From assembly GCF_000235625.1 (NCBI RefSeq), contig NZ_AGTR01000085.1, positions 248,001 through 312,000 on the forward strand: a stretch of 64,000 nt of DNA. Direction: 5' to 3'. This stretch comes from Marinobacter manganoxydans MnI7-9 (GTDB taxonomy: Bacteria > Pseudomonadota > Gammaproteobacteria > Pseudomonadales > Oleiphilaceae). The notes below the pieces were generated by a model that saw only the letters and a program-made list of their open reading frames with translations, ran no database searches and was not told the origin of the DNA. This document shows, in pieces, positions 34,097 through 42,030 of the stretch. The position numbers were made by a program, and so were the translations under genes. Position 1 is the first letter of the stretch, and each line of letters opens with the position of its first letter.

Positions 34097-34822
34097 GTGA
34101 GCGACTCTCCCACAATCCTGGTGGTCGATGACCACCGGGACATTCGAGATCTGGTCGGCCGCTATTTGCAGGAGCATGGCCTGCGCGTGCTGCTGGCGGA
34201 TGGCGGCGATGCCTTGAAGCGCCAGTTGCGACAGCACTCCATCGACCTGGTTGTGCTGGACATCATGATGCCCGGGGACGATGGCCTCACGCTCTGCCGT
34301 TACCTTCGTGAGCACACCGAGTTGCCTGTTATTCTGCTTACAGCCATGAGCGAGGAAACCGATCGCATTGTCGGCCTCGAAATGGGCGCCGACGATTACC
34401 TCACCAAACCCTTTAACCCCCGGGAGTTGTTGGCCCGCATAAAAGCAGTTCTGCGCCGTACCACAGCGCTGCCACCGCAACGCAGCCCCATGGCCGGGCA
34501 GTCCCTGACGTTCGAGGGCTGGACGCTGGACGTCGACCGCCATCAACTCATCGATCCGGAAGGTGTCGAGGTGTCGTTGAGTACCGCCGAGTACAAGCTT
34601 CTGCTCGCCTTCCTTGAGCACGCCGGCCGCGTGTTGTCCCGTGATCAGCTGATGGACCTGACCCTCGGCAGAGAGGCGGATGCCTTTGATCGAAGCATTG
34701 ATAATCATGTCAGCCGCCTGCGCCGAAAGATCGACCCGGATGCCCGCAGCCCCAGGCTGATCAAGACCATCTGGGGCGGTGGCTACCAGTGGATTGCTGC
34801 GGTCGAAGGGGCTGAACAATGA
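34097..34822 (+). CDS. OmpR-family response regulator
   Basis: A 241-residue regulator. The receiver domain has the acidic pair VVDDH, phospho-acceptor Asp55 (VVLDIMMPGDDG), LLTAMSEE and the TKPFNP lysine. The DNA-binding winged helix has LSTAEYKLLLAFLEH and RVLSRDQLMDLTLGR, a form close to OmpR and related regulators. It overlaps its kinase gene by 4 nt. It probably binds the TTGTCGCAA repeats just upstream. Confidence 0.93.
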   Translation: MSDSPTILVVDDHRDIRDLVGRYLQEHGLRVLLADGGDALKRQLRQHSIDLVVLDIMMPGDDGLTLCRYLREHTELPVILLTAMSEETDRIVGLEMGADDYLTKPFNPRELLARIKAVLRRTTALPPQRSPMAGQSLTFEGWTLDVDRHQLIDPEGVEVSLSTAEYKLLLAFLEHAGRVLSRDQLMDLTLGREADAFDRSIDNHVSRLRRKIDPDARSPRLIKTIWGGGYQWIAAVEGAEQ

Positions 34823-36237
34823 GACTGTGGCCACGGCGCGCCGGTGGGCAGCTGGCGCTGTTATTGATTCTGGTGCTGCTGGTGGCCCAGGTTATCACCA
34901 TCGTTATTCTGGCGGGTGAGCGCCAGGGAGCGTTGCGCAGTGCCAGTCTGGAACACGTCCTCCAGCGGGTGGCCGATGGCTATACCCTGGCCGATACCAC
35001 GGACCCGGAACGGCAGGAGCGAATTCTGCGGGCACTCTCCAGCCCGACTCTGCGGCTTTCGATCGATCCTGCGCCCTATCTGACCGAGGATCGGGCCTCC
35101 GGCATGACGCGCCGGCTGGCCAAGGAATTGGAACTGCCGGTGGAGCAGGTTCGGACAGCCATGGAGGCTGACGAAGACAATTGCATGCCGGATCGCGATG
35201 AACATCGGGACCGTGAACGGCATGACGATGAAGATGATGAGCACCACGAGTATGAAGAACACCGTGACGAGGACGACCATCGGGATGACCGGCACGAATG
35301 CCCCCCGGTCCTGGGGGTTTCCCTGGCCTTGTCCTCCGGCCAATGGTTCAATGCTCGGGCCCGACCACCAGCGCCCTCCTGGTTGTGGTTGAAGGCTACG
35401 CTCACCAGCGTAGGGATTACCGCTGTGCTGCTCACGCTGACCTTGTTGCTGGCGGTTCGTCGAATCCTGCAGCCAATGAACGAGTTGAGCCTGGCAGCCC
35501 ACGCGTTCGGGCGGGGAGAGAAAGTCCGGGTTCCTGAAAAGGGACCGGAGGATGTTCGTGAGGTTACCCGCGCCTTCAACCAGATGCAGGATCAGGTTGG
35601 CCGCGCCCAGGAAGACCGGGCAAGGCTGCTGGCGGCTCTCGCTCACGACCTGAGGACACCCATTACCTCCATGCGGCTGCGGGTTGAAATGCTGCCGGAA
35701 GGTGAGGACAGGGACCGTCTTCTCGATTCCCTCAGGGAAATGCAGCATCTTGCCGAAGCTACCCTCGATTTCATCCGGGGCACCACCACCGAACAGCACC
35801 GTCGCTATGATCTGGCGACCCTGCTGGACAGCCTGTGTGGTGATCTCCAGGAAATGGGCTTGGCGGTGCACTGCGATGACAGCCCGAGATGTGTACTCCA
35901 GGGGCAGCCTGAAGCCGTCAAACGTGCCCTGCGTAATTTGATTGAGAACGCGGTTAATTATGGCGACCAGGCGGAAGTAACACTGGCAACCACAGACACA
36001 GAAGCGGTTGTCACGATTGTTGATCAGGGGTCGGGTATTCTGGAGGCGGACCGGGAACGGGTTTTTGAACCCTTCTATCGGCTGGAACACTCACGCAGCC
36101 GCGAAACCGGTGGCGCAGGCCTGGGCCTGGCTATCGCCCGCACCCTGATTCGGGGGATGGGTGGCGATATCCGGCTGGGTGCTGGCCCGGGAGGTCAGGG
36201 CCTGCAGGTTTCGGTGACCTTGCCCAAAACCAGGTAG
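34819..36237 (+). CDS. Sensor histidine kinase with His/Asp/Glu-rich periplasmic stretch
   Basis: A 472-residue kinase. TM1 lies at about residues 13-34, the periplasmic part at about 35-185, and TM2 at about 190-212, followed by HAMP, HisKA (LAHDLRTPITSM, His276) and HATPase (NLIENAVNYG, DQGSGILEAD, GGAGLGLAIA). Between Cys122 and Cys161 the sensor holds a low-complexity stretch with seven histidines and about 21 acidic residues, which looks like a metal-binding tail. It could sense a cation such as Zn, Ni, Cu or Fe; this is inferred from composition. The regulator gene is just upstream with a 4-nt overlap. Confidence 0.92.
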   Translation: MRLWPRRAGGQLALLLILVLLVAQVITIVILAGERQGALRSASLEHVLQRVADGYTLADTTDPERQERILRALSSPTLRLSIDPAPYLTEDRASGMTRRLAKELELPVEQVRTAMEADEDNCMPDRDEHRDRERHDDEDDEHHEYEEHRDEDDHRDDRHECPPVLGVSLALSSGQWFNARARPPAPSWLWLKATLTSVGITAVLLTLTLLLAVRRILQPMNELSLAAHAFGRGEKVRVPEKGPEDVREVTRAFNQMQDQVGRAQEDRARLLAALAHDLRTPITSMRLRVEMLPEGEDRDRLLDSLREMQHLAEATLDFIRGTTTEQHRRYDLATLLDSLCGDLQEMGLAVHCDDSPRCVLQGQPEAVKRALRNLIENAVNYGDQAEVTLATTDTEAVVTIVDQGSGILEADRERVFEPFYRLEHSRSRETGGAGLGLAIARTLIRGMGGDIRLGAGPGGQGLQVSVTLPKTR

Positions 36238-36243
36238 GGCCTG

Positions 36244-36474
36244 TCAGAACAGCACTTCGGCACGGGCAAACCCCAGGGCGTCGAGTGCCTCGACGGTCGC
36301 ATCCAGGTTTGCGTAGCTGCAGACATGATCGTCGTCTGAGATCAGGAAAAAGGTCTTTCCTTCAATATCCTTAAAAAGTATGACCCATTCGTGCGCATTC
36401 GAGGGGGATCGTACGATTTTCACGGAATCAACACGGTTTTCTTTCCGACGGGCTTTAATTTCATGCTTTTTCAT
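36244..36474 (-). CDS. Small hypothetical protein
   Basis: A 76-residue protein that I do not recognise. A basic N-terminus (KKHEIKARRKENR) is followed by an alternating beta pattern (WVILFKDIEGKTFFLISDDD) and a short C-terminal helix (ATVEALDALGFARAEVL). There is no signal peptide or membrane segment, so it is probably cytoplasmic. It starts 30 bp after the GT39 gene in the same direction and ends 6 bp from the convergent kinase gene. AGAAGAAAC precedes the ATG. It may be the last gene of the glycosyltransferase operon. Confidence 0.7.
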   Translation of the reverse strand: MKKHEIKARRKENRVDSVKIVRSPSNAHEWVILFKDIEGKTFFLISDDDHVCSYANLDATVEALDALGFARAEVLF

Positions 36475-36504
36475 CGTTTCTTCTTCTCTTAATCCCTCGC
36501 CAGC

Positions 36505-38253
36505 TCAATCCTGCCAACTGCCGGGCTCAGGCGTGGTAAACCGTTTGACCTTGTCTGGTGGTGCGCAGCTGGGGTTCATTTGTTCATCAGTCAATAATAG
36601 GTAGCTGTCCCGGTGGGCCGTGCCCACGGGAATGGCACCCTCTTTGGTGAAGCAGGGTAGCTCAATCTGATCGGCGACGAGGAGATAGCTGTCCTCGGTT
36701 TCGCTCATCCACAACCAGGCATTGCGATTTTCCTGTTCCCGACCGGTAAAGAAGCTGAAATGGGTGAAGTCGCGTTTGGAAAACAGCAGGAACTGCTCCC
36801 GGAAGTCGATCATGCCGAGCTGCCCGCCGGGCGGGATATGCTGTTCTGCGGCGGCCAGCACGTTGCGAGGAGTTCGAAGCGGCTCAAGAATTCGATAGCC
36901 CCAGGTGCCCAGCAGCAGCCAGGTGATCATCATGGCCAGAAACAGACGCCCCAGCGCACGGGAGCGCCAGAACCCGAACAGGGTGATCAGCCAGGCCAGT
37001 CCTATGACGAAGACGAACGTCCCCGCCTCGTGCAGTTTGGCCGGGTCGGTGCTGTAGTCAGCCACTTTTTCAACCAACCTGGGGTGGTCGTTCCAGGCCA
37101 GGACGCCAACCGCCATCAACGCGATACCGAGCAGTAACTGCACACCTGTCAGGAGCGGCGGAAACCACCCCGCCGGTTTCTGGCTGCTGAGCAGCGGGGC
37201 GAGAATCAGCGCCAGCATGGGCAATGCTGGCAACAGGTAAACACCGCGCTTGCCGGGGCTGAGGCTGAAAAACACGATGACCAGGGCAATCCAGCCCAGA
37301 AGTACAGGAATAATCGGCCGGTACCGGGCGGTTTCAGACAGGGGCCGGATCAAGGCCAGCAGCAACAGCGGAAGAGGAAACCAGAGCGAGGGAATTACGC
37401 TGGTGAGGTAATAGTACCAGGGCTGGATATGGCCCCATGAGTCGGCATAGCGCTCGCCGGTCTGCTTGAACAGGATATTATTCCGATAAGCCAGGGCCTC
37501 TTCGGTGCCGAGATTGTTAACGTAAAGCACCATGGGAATCAGCCAGGCGGCAACCACTGCCAGCATGGCCAGCGGGCCCAGTGCGCAGCGCCAGGTGAGC
37601 GTGCCACGGAACAATGCGCGATCGCGAAGCTTCATGACCACGATCGGAATGAGCATCAGCGCCGGCAGGAAGCCAACCCCTTTGGTGATGATCCCGAGCC
37701 CCATAAATGCCCAGCCAACGAAGTACCATCCCCAGGCGGGCCCGCTAAAAAAGTGTCGGATCAGGCCGTAGCAGGCAACCGCAATCCAGCAGGCGACCAT
37801 GGCGTCGATCTGGGCTTTCTGGGCCTGGATCACGAACTGGGGCGCAAGCATCAGCAACATGACCGCGATGGCACCGGTTCGCTGGTTCCACAGGCGGGTG
37901 CCCAGATCAAAGACCAGTCCCAGTGTCAGCAGGCTACACAGCGCATTGGGCAGCAGGAATGCAATCTTCAGGTTGCCGGTCAGCCAGTAAAAGAAGGCAA
38001 TACTCCACATGAACACCGGTGGCTTGTCCGGGTAGAACTCACCACCCCGCATGGGGATCAGCCATTGCCCGGAGGCGACCATTTCGCGGGCCACTTCCGC
38101 GAACCTCGGTTCGTCGGCAGGCCAGGGGGAACGTAGTCCGATCCCGGTAAAAATCACGACTGCGGCAAAGGCCAGCAGTAACAGCAGGAGTTGATTGCGG
38201 GAAAGGTTAAACACGGTGTCCGGCAGGTGGCGGACGAAGGGTGATGCAGGCAT
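36505..38253 (-). CDS. GT39-type membrane glycosyltransferase (ArnT-like)
   Basis: A 582-residue integral membrane protein with about 12 hydrophobic segments. The N-terminal periplasmic loop has the GT39/GT83 motif PWPADEPRFAEVAREM, with the catalytic acidic residue, followed by PDKPPVFMW. These enzymes use a polyprenyl-phosphate sugar; ArnT puts aminoarabinose on lipid A and PMTs put mannose on proteins. It lies 9 nt after the TVP38 gene and downstream of a GT2 gene that could make the lipid-linked donor. The acceptor is unknown; lipid A is favoured by the PmrA-like box before the operon. Confidence 0.9.
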   Translation of the reverse strand: MPASPFVRHLPDTVFNLSRNQLLLLLLAFAAVVIFTGIGLRSPWPADEPRFAEVAREMVASGQWLIPMRGGEFYPDKPPVFMWSIAFFYWLTGNLKIAFLLPNALCSLLTLGLVFDLGTRLWNQRTGAIAVMLLMLAPQFVIQAQKAQIDAMVACWIAVACYGLIRHFFSGPAWGWYFVGWAFMGLGIITKGVGFLPALMLIPIVVMKLRDRALFRGTLTWRCALGPLAMLAVVAAWLIPMVLYVNNLGTEEALAYRNNILFKQTGERYADSWGHIQPWYYYLTSVIPSLWFPLPLLLLALIRPLSETARYRPIIPVLLGWIALVIVFFSLSPGKRGVYLLPALPMLALILAPLLSSQKPAGWFPPLLTGVQLLLGIALMAVGVLAWNDHPRLVEKVADYSTDPAKLHEAGTFVFVIGLAWLITLFGFWRSRALGRLFLAMMITWLLLGTWGYRILEPLRTPRNVLAAAEQHIPPGGQLGMIDFREQFLLFSKRDFTHFSFFTGREQENRNAWLWMSETEDSYLLVADQIELPCFTKEGAIPVGTAHRDSYLLLTDEQMNPSCAPPDKVKRFTTPEPGSWQD

Positions 38254-38262
38254 GGTTCGGTC

Positions 38263-38931
38263 TCAGAGAGAGTCGGAAACGGAATCGGCCAGCGTCCTGG
38301 CCCTCTGGTTGTGATAGAGAAAAGCACCAATCAGCGAGGCGAGAATGAAAAAGCCGATGCTCACGGCAAGCTGATAGGCATTAGCATTGCCGATACCGGC
38401 ACCGGCCAGGGCAAACACCAGCATCTGGGGCAGGTAGCCAAGGGTGCTGCCGAACAGGAACGGTGAGAAACGGATCCCGGAGCAGCCTGCGACAAGGTTG
38501 GTCACCAGGTTACTGCCCACCGGCAGCAAACGCACCATGAGAACCTTCAACAGCGTCTGCTCCCGGAACAGGCGATCAAACTGCTGCATGCGATGGCTGA
38601 ACCGCCGGCTCAATGGCGTTCGCAGCAGCCAGCGGGCGGTCAGGAAACAGCCGGTGGCCCCGATGGCGGCGGCCAGGGTCGACAGCAGTGTCCCGTTGAA
38701 CCCGCCCAGCGCAAAACCCAGCACGAAGGCGAGCAACTGGCGTGGAGCGCCGAGGCCGGTAAACAATGCGCCGGCGAGGGTAATCACCACCAATCCGCCG
38801 ACACCATGGCTGTGGAGATAGTTCGCCACTTCATTCTGGTCGGCAATGAAGTCGAGCCAGCCGTTGTGGATGGTCAGATAGCCAACCAGCACCAGGGCGG
38901 CGAAGGCCAGCCAGCGGGAACCGTTGATCAT
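38263..38931 (-). CDS. TVP38/TMEM64 family membrane protein
   Basis: A 222-residue protein with about five or six membrane segments and a SNARE-associated/DedA-like core: FTGLGAPRQLLAFVLGFALG and the RLLPVGSNLVTNLVAG re-entrant segment. DedA-superfamily members flip undecaprenyl phosphate or phospholipids. ATG 38931 is used because it follows the GT2 stop by 1 nt; the in-frame ATG 39024 lies inside that gene. Its place between a GT2 and a GT39 gene suggests that it recycles or flips the lipid-linked sugar carrier. Confidence 0.85.
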   Translation of the reverse strand: MINGSRWLAFAALVLVGYLTIHNGWLDFIADQNEVANYLHSHGVGGLVVITLAGALFTGLGAPRQLLAFVLGFALGGFNGTLLSTLAAAIGATGCFLTARWLLRTPLSRRFSHRMQQFDRLFREQTLLKVLMVRLLPVGSNLVTNLVAGCSGIRFSPFLFGSTLGYLPQMLVFALAGAGIGNANAYQLAVSIGFFILASLIGAFLYHNQRARTLADSVSDSL

Positions 38932-38932
38932 G

Positions 38933-39700
38933 TCAGGAGCGCTCCGCCACCGATCCCTGTGGATCGGCCTGACCGGCACTGCTGATAACAGGAACCCGGG
39001 TGCGGTGCAGCAACCAGAGTACACCGAGCAGGTCCAGGATGCCGGCCCAGGTCCGGTTCCAGGCGTTGTATTTGGAAATCCCGGCGATGCGTGGGCGGTG
39101 GTTTACCTCCACGATGGCAATGTCACCGCCGATCCCGCGTACCAGCGCCGGGATGAATCGGTGTCCGTGATCGAACCAGGGGAGTTTGAGGAAGGTTTCC
39201 CGGGGAAACAGCTTCAGGCCGCAACCGGTATCGGGCACGCCATCATGAAGCAGTGCATCCCGCACGCGATTGGCCAGGCGGGACTGGAAGCGCTTCCACG
39301 CAGTGTCCTTGCGATTCTTGCGATAGCCGGCAATACAGAAGTCCGGGTTCCGCATGGTGTTGGCTTTCTGCAGCATGGCGGGAATGTCGGCCGGATCGTT
39401 CTGGCCATCGCCATCCATGGTAACAATCAACCTGCTCCGGGCCTGTCGGATACCCGATGCCAGGGCACCGCTCTGGCCGATGCTGCGCTCGTGGCGAATG
39501 GTCAACAACCGGCCGCCGAGGGCCCGGGCTGTCCGAACGGCTGTGTCCAGCGTGCTGTCTGTGCTGCCATCATCCACCAGCACCACCTCAAAGCCGTGAT
39601 AGTCACGCATTACCCCATAGGCCTCGGTCAGCAGGGTAGCGATGTTGGCTTCTTCATCCTTGGCCGGTATAACCAGCGAAAGAGTTCTTTCCTGACCCAT
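38933..39700 (-). CDS. GT2 glycosyltransferase (polyprenyl-phosphate sugar synthase-like)
   Basis: A 255-residue DPM1/ArnC-like GT-A protein: SLVIPAKDEEANI, VVLVDDGSTDST and the metal-binding MDGDGQNDP motif. There is no C-terminal pair of membrane helices as in ArnC, only a short hydrophobic tail (WAGILDLLGVLWLLH). It would load a sugar onto undecaprenyl phosphate for the GT39 enzyme. ATG 39700 follows GAGG; an in-frame ATG at 39730 lacks one. First gene of the GT2-TVP38-GT39 operon, 94 bp after the sensor kinase and just after a PmrA-type box. Confidence 0.9.
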   Translation of the reverse strand: MGQERTLSLVIPAKDEEANIATLLTEAYGVMRDYHGFEVVLVDDGSTDSTLDTAVRTARALGGRLLTIRHERSIGQSGALASGIRQARSRLIVTMDGDGQNDPADIPAMLQKANTMRNPDFCIAGYRKNRKDTAWKRFQSRLANRVRDALLHDGVPDTGCGLKLFPRETFLKLPWFDHGHRFIPALVRGIGGDIAIVEVNHRPRIAGISKYNAWNRTWAGILDLLGVLWLLHRTRVPVISSAGQADPQGSVAERS

Positions 39701-39781
39701 GTAAAGACATCCTCGAAAACGGAATATCAACCGGGCCGTCTGTCGGCCCTGTTCAATTGGGCCGGAGTATCCTCCTCAAAC

Positions 39782-39798
39782 CTTAAAACAATCTTAAA
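39782..39798 (-). promoter_or_regulatory. PmrA/QseB-type box before the glycosyltransferase operon
   Basis: On the minus strand TTTAAG-ATTGT-TTTAAG, exactly the spacing of the PmrA box (YTTAAK-N5-YTTAAK) and QseB box. GATACT at 39771-39766, 10 bp downstream, is a plausible -10, giving a start near 39759 and a leader of about 59 nt before the GT2 ATG. The site overlaps the stop codon of the upstream kinase gene. Confidence 0.7.
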
Positions 39799-41215
39799 CC
39801 TTCTTGAGACGAGAGGTGGCACGGGCCGGGAGCCAGATGCTGACGCACAGGCCCGAGTTGCCATCCGGCCGGTCGCCCAGGGTGAGCTGGCCACCATGAA
39901 GTTCAGCGATGCGCCTGGCGATGGCCAGCCCGAGACCCGCGCCACCACCGAGTCGCTGGTCCAGCCGGACAAAACGGCTCAAAGCCCGCTCACGTGCCTC
40001 GGCTGGGATGCCGGGGCCCTGGTCGCACACGGTTATATGGTATCCCTCACCGGCAGGCGTGAGGTGTGTTTCGATGCTTGTGTGTTCGGGGCTGTACTGG
40101 ATGGCGTTCGCCAGCAGGGAGCGCATGAGCGTGTTGATCAAGGCGCTGTGGCAGGAGACCAGGGCATGACCGGCATCGTCCTGCAGCACGGGGTCGATGT
40201 CCTTTTTCAGGGCCAGCGGTGCCACATCGGCAATGCTCTGTTCCACGATGGCAGACAGGTTGTGGTATTCCGGGGTGAAATCGGCACCAGAGTCGACGCG
40301 GTTGAGCAGCAGCATCTGCTCAACCAGGTGCACCATGCGGTCCACGGACTGGATCAGACCGCCGTATTGCTCCGGGTCGTTCTCGTAGACTTTTTCCAAA
40401 TTCAGGCGCAGGGCCGTAAGCGGTGTCCTCAGTTCGTGGGCGGCATCGGCAGAAAACCGCCTCTCCCGTTCCAGGGCCTGGTTGAGGCGAAGGAGCAGAC
40501 CATTCACCGCCTGCACCAGACCGGCGACTTCCTTGGGCGCCTGCCGGTCGTCCAGTGGGTGTATATTTTCCGGGGCCATGTTGCGGATTGGGCGCTCAAG
40601 CTTTAAAAGCGGCCTGAAACCGAGCTGGATGGCGGCACTGGCGGCAAGTAACAGCAGGGGCAGGGCAATCAACAACGGCAGAATGTTCCCCAGGGCCAGT
40701 TCCTCGCTAAGCTCCTCACGAATATCTTCGCGCTGTGCCGTCCGGATCCAGAAACCGGTGATTGGATCCTGGAGTGTAAACACTCGCCAGCGAAAGCCAC
40801 TGGACTCTGCCCAGGAATAGCCGGGTGTCAGTCCTTCGGTATCGTCGGCTTTGAGGGTATCCAGCAATGGTTCGCGCTCCGGGGTCCAGACCTCGAATGC
40901 CAGTTTCTTCTCGTACTTGTGCCCGGTTCCACCGGGCAGGATTTCGTTATTGTCAGCTTCAAAATCCACTCCTGGCGTGTCGGGTCGGGGCAGTTCCAGG
41001 GTTTCGCTCAGGGTCTTTGGCAGTTGCTCGACAGACTGGGTGTCGGCCAGGTGCTGTACCAGTCCCTGGACGATCCGCGTGCTTTGTGCCAGCTCGGCGT
41101 CAAACAGCTCCTCGAGCTCGTGGTTGCTTTCGATGTAGCTCCAGGCCGCAGCAACAAGTGCAATCAGCAGAACGGTGGAGGTAACCAGCAGGGTCAGTGT
41201 GCGGGTCAGGGACAT
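39794..41215 (-). CDS. Sensor histidine kinase, PmrB/QseC-type
   Basis: A 473-residue kinase. TM1 at about residues 7-29, a periplasmic domain of about 130 residues, TM2 at about 177-199, then HAMP, HisKA (DAAHELRTPLTALR, His260) and HATPase (LLANAIQYSP, DQGPGIPAEA, GAGLGLAIA). The sensor domain is acidic, and QseC/PmrB relatives respond to metal, antimicrobial peptides or catechol-like signals. It overlaps the regulator gene by 10 nt. Direct-repeat boxes in both flanking promoters suggest the genes this system controls. Confidence 0.92.
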   Translation of the reverse strand: MSLTRTLTLLVTSTVLLIALVAAAWSYIESNHELEELFDAELAQSTRIVQGLVQHLADTQSVEQLPKTLSETLELPRPDTPGVDFEADNNEILPGGTGHKYEKKLAFEVWTPEREPLLDTLKADDTEGLTPGYSWAESSGFRWRVFTLQDPITGFWIRTAQREDIREELSEELALGNILPLLIALPLLLLAASAAIQLGFRPLLKLERPIRNMAPENIHPLDDRQAPKEVAGLVQAVNGLLLRLNQALERERRFSADAAHELRTPLTALRLNLEKVYENDPEQYGGLIQSVDRMVHLVEQMLLLNRVDSGADFTPEYHNLSAIVEQSIADVAPLALKKDIDPVLQDDAGHALVSCHSALINTLMRSLLANAIQYSPEHTSIETHLTPAGEGYHITVCDQGPGIPAEARERALSRFVRLDQRLGGGAGLGLAIARRIAELHGGQLTLGDRPDGNSGLCVSIWLPARATSRLKKV

Positions 41216-41892
41216 TCGGTCACCCTGGCGGCAGCCTGGCTGTCGAGCAGATAACCGACACCGCGTAGGGTCCGAATGGTTTCCTTGCCAACCCTGCGAC
41301 GCAGGTGGTGGATGTGCACCTCCAGGGCGTTGCTTTCCGCGCCGTGGTCCCAGCCGTAAAGCTGTTCTTCCAGCCGTCGTCGTGTGGCTACCTGATCCGG
41401 GTGTCGCATCAGGTAGTGAAGAATCTGGAATTCACTGCGGGGCAATGTGGTGGTTTCGCCGCCGCTGGTCAGTTGTCCGTTGTCCGGGTTGAGCACCAGT
41501 TGGCCCACCGTCAGACCGTTCTGCGGCACCGAGGAGCCCCGACGTGTGACTGCCCGGATTCTGGCCTTGAGCTCCGCCATGGCGAAGGGTTTGGTGAGGT
41601 AGTCATCGGCGCCGGCATCCAGGCCGGTCAGTTTTTCATCCAGACCGGAACGGGCAGTCAGGATGATCACCGGCGTTTGCACGCCCTGTTTCCTGGCTGC
41701 CTTCAGGATGTCCAGGCCATCAACGCGGGGCAGAGTCAGGTCCAGTATTGCCAGATCAAAGTGCTCGCTGGTGAGTGCACCCAGGGCCTGCTGGCCGTCG
41801 TCGAGCCAGTCCACCGTGTTCTGTCCGTCACGCAACATTCCCAGCATGGTGTTGGCCAGGTGATGGTCGTCTTCTACAAGCAATATCCGCAT
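41206..41892 (-). CDS. Response regulator, PmrA/QseB-type
   Basis: A 228-residue OmpR-family regulator. The receiver has ILLVEDD, phospho-acceptor Asp51 (LAILDLTLPRVDG), ILTARS and TKPFAMAE. The winged helix has LPRSEFQILHYLMRHP and the recognition segment SNALEVHIHHLRRRVG, the form found in the PmrA/QseB/BasR group. ATG 41892 follows AGGACC; the in-frame ATG 41922 is less well placed. The motif CTTAAG-N5-CTTAAG 45 bp upstream of the start, the known target of this group, suggests autoregulation. Confidence 0.92.
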   Translation of the reverse strand: MRILLVEDDHHLANTMLGMLRDGQNTVDWLDDGQQALGALTSEHFDLAILDLTLPRVDGLDILKAARKQGVQTPVIILTARSGLDEKLTGLDAGADDYLTKPFAMAELKARIRAVTRRGSSVPQNGLTVGQLVLNPDNGQLTSGGETTTLPRSEFQILHYLMRHPDQVATRRRLEEQLYGWDHGAESNALEVHIHHLRRRVGKETIRTLRGVGYLLDSQAAARVTECP

Positions 41893-41936
41893 GGCAGGTC
41901 CTGTTACCGGTCTGGTGATCATTCTGGCACAGAAAT

Positions 41937-41986
41937 CTTAAGGCCAGCTTAAGAAAACTTCCGGCTGTTCTTAAGCCTTGGTTAAG
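41937..41986. promoter_or_regulatory. Double PmrA/QseB-type box between the regulator and hemolysin genes
   Basis: CTTAAG-GCCAG-CTTAAG (41937-41953) and CTTAAG-CCTTG-GTTAAG (41970-41986) give four half-sites at offsets 0, 11, 33 and 44 bp, all on one helical face. Box 1 is 10 bp before a CAGAAT -10 for the regulator (minus), and box 2 is 8 bp before a TCTAGT-like -10 for the hemolysin operon (plus). A further lone CTTAAG lies at 42013. Confidence 0.8.
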
Positions 41987-42030
41987 GCTGGCGCTCTAGT
42001 CTGGGAGGCGTACCTTAAGAGAGGCCTTTT

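Noticed and set aside
39733-39764. GGGCCG/CGGCCC segments that can pair in two ways before the GT2 gene, as an attenuator
   Set aside because: With the -10 at 39771-39766, one segment falls at or before the predicted transcription start, so only one hairpin would be made.
38924-40606. A 560-codon open frame on the plus strand
   Set aside because: It lies antisense to the TVP38, GT2 and kinase genes, which have clear domains and starts. GC-rich codon bias opens such frames.
41937-41986. Simple AT-rich promoter elements
   Set aside because: The exact 6-5-6 spacing and helical phasing of the half-sites, repeated at 39782, fit an operator better.
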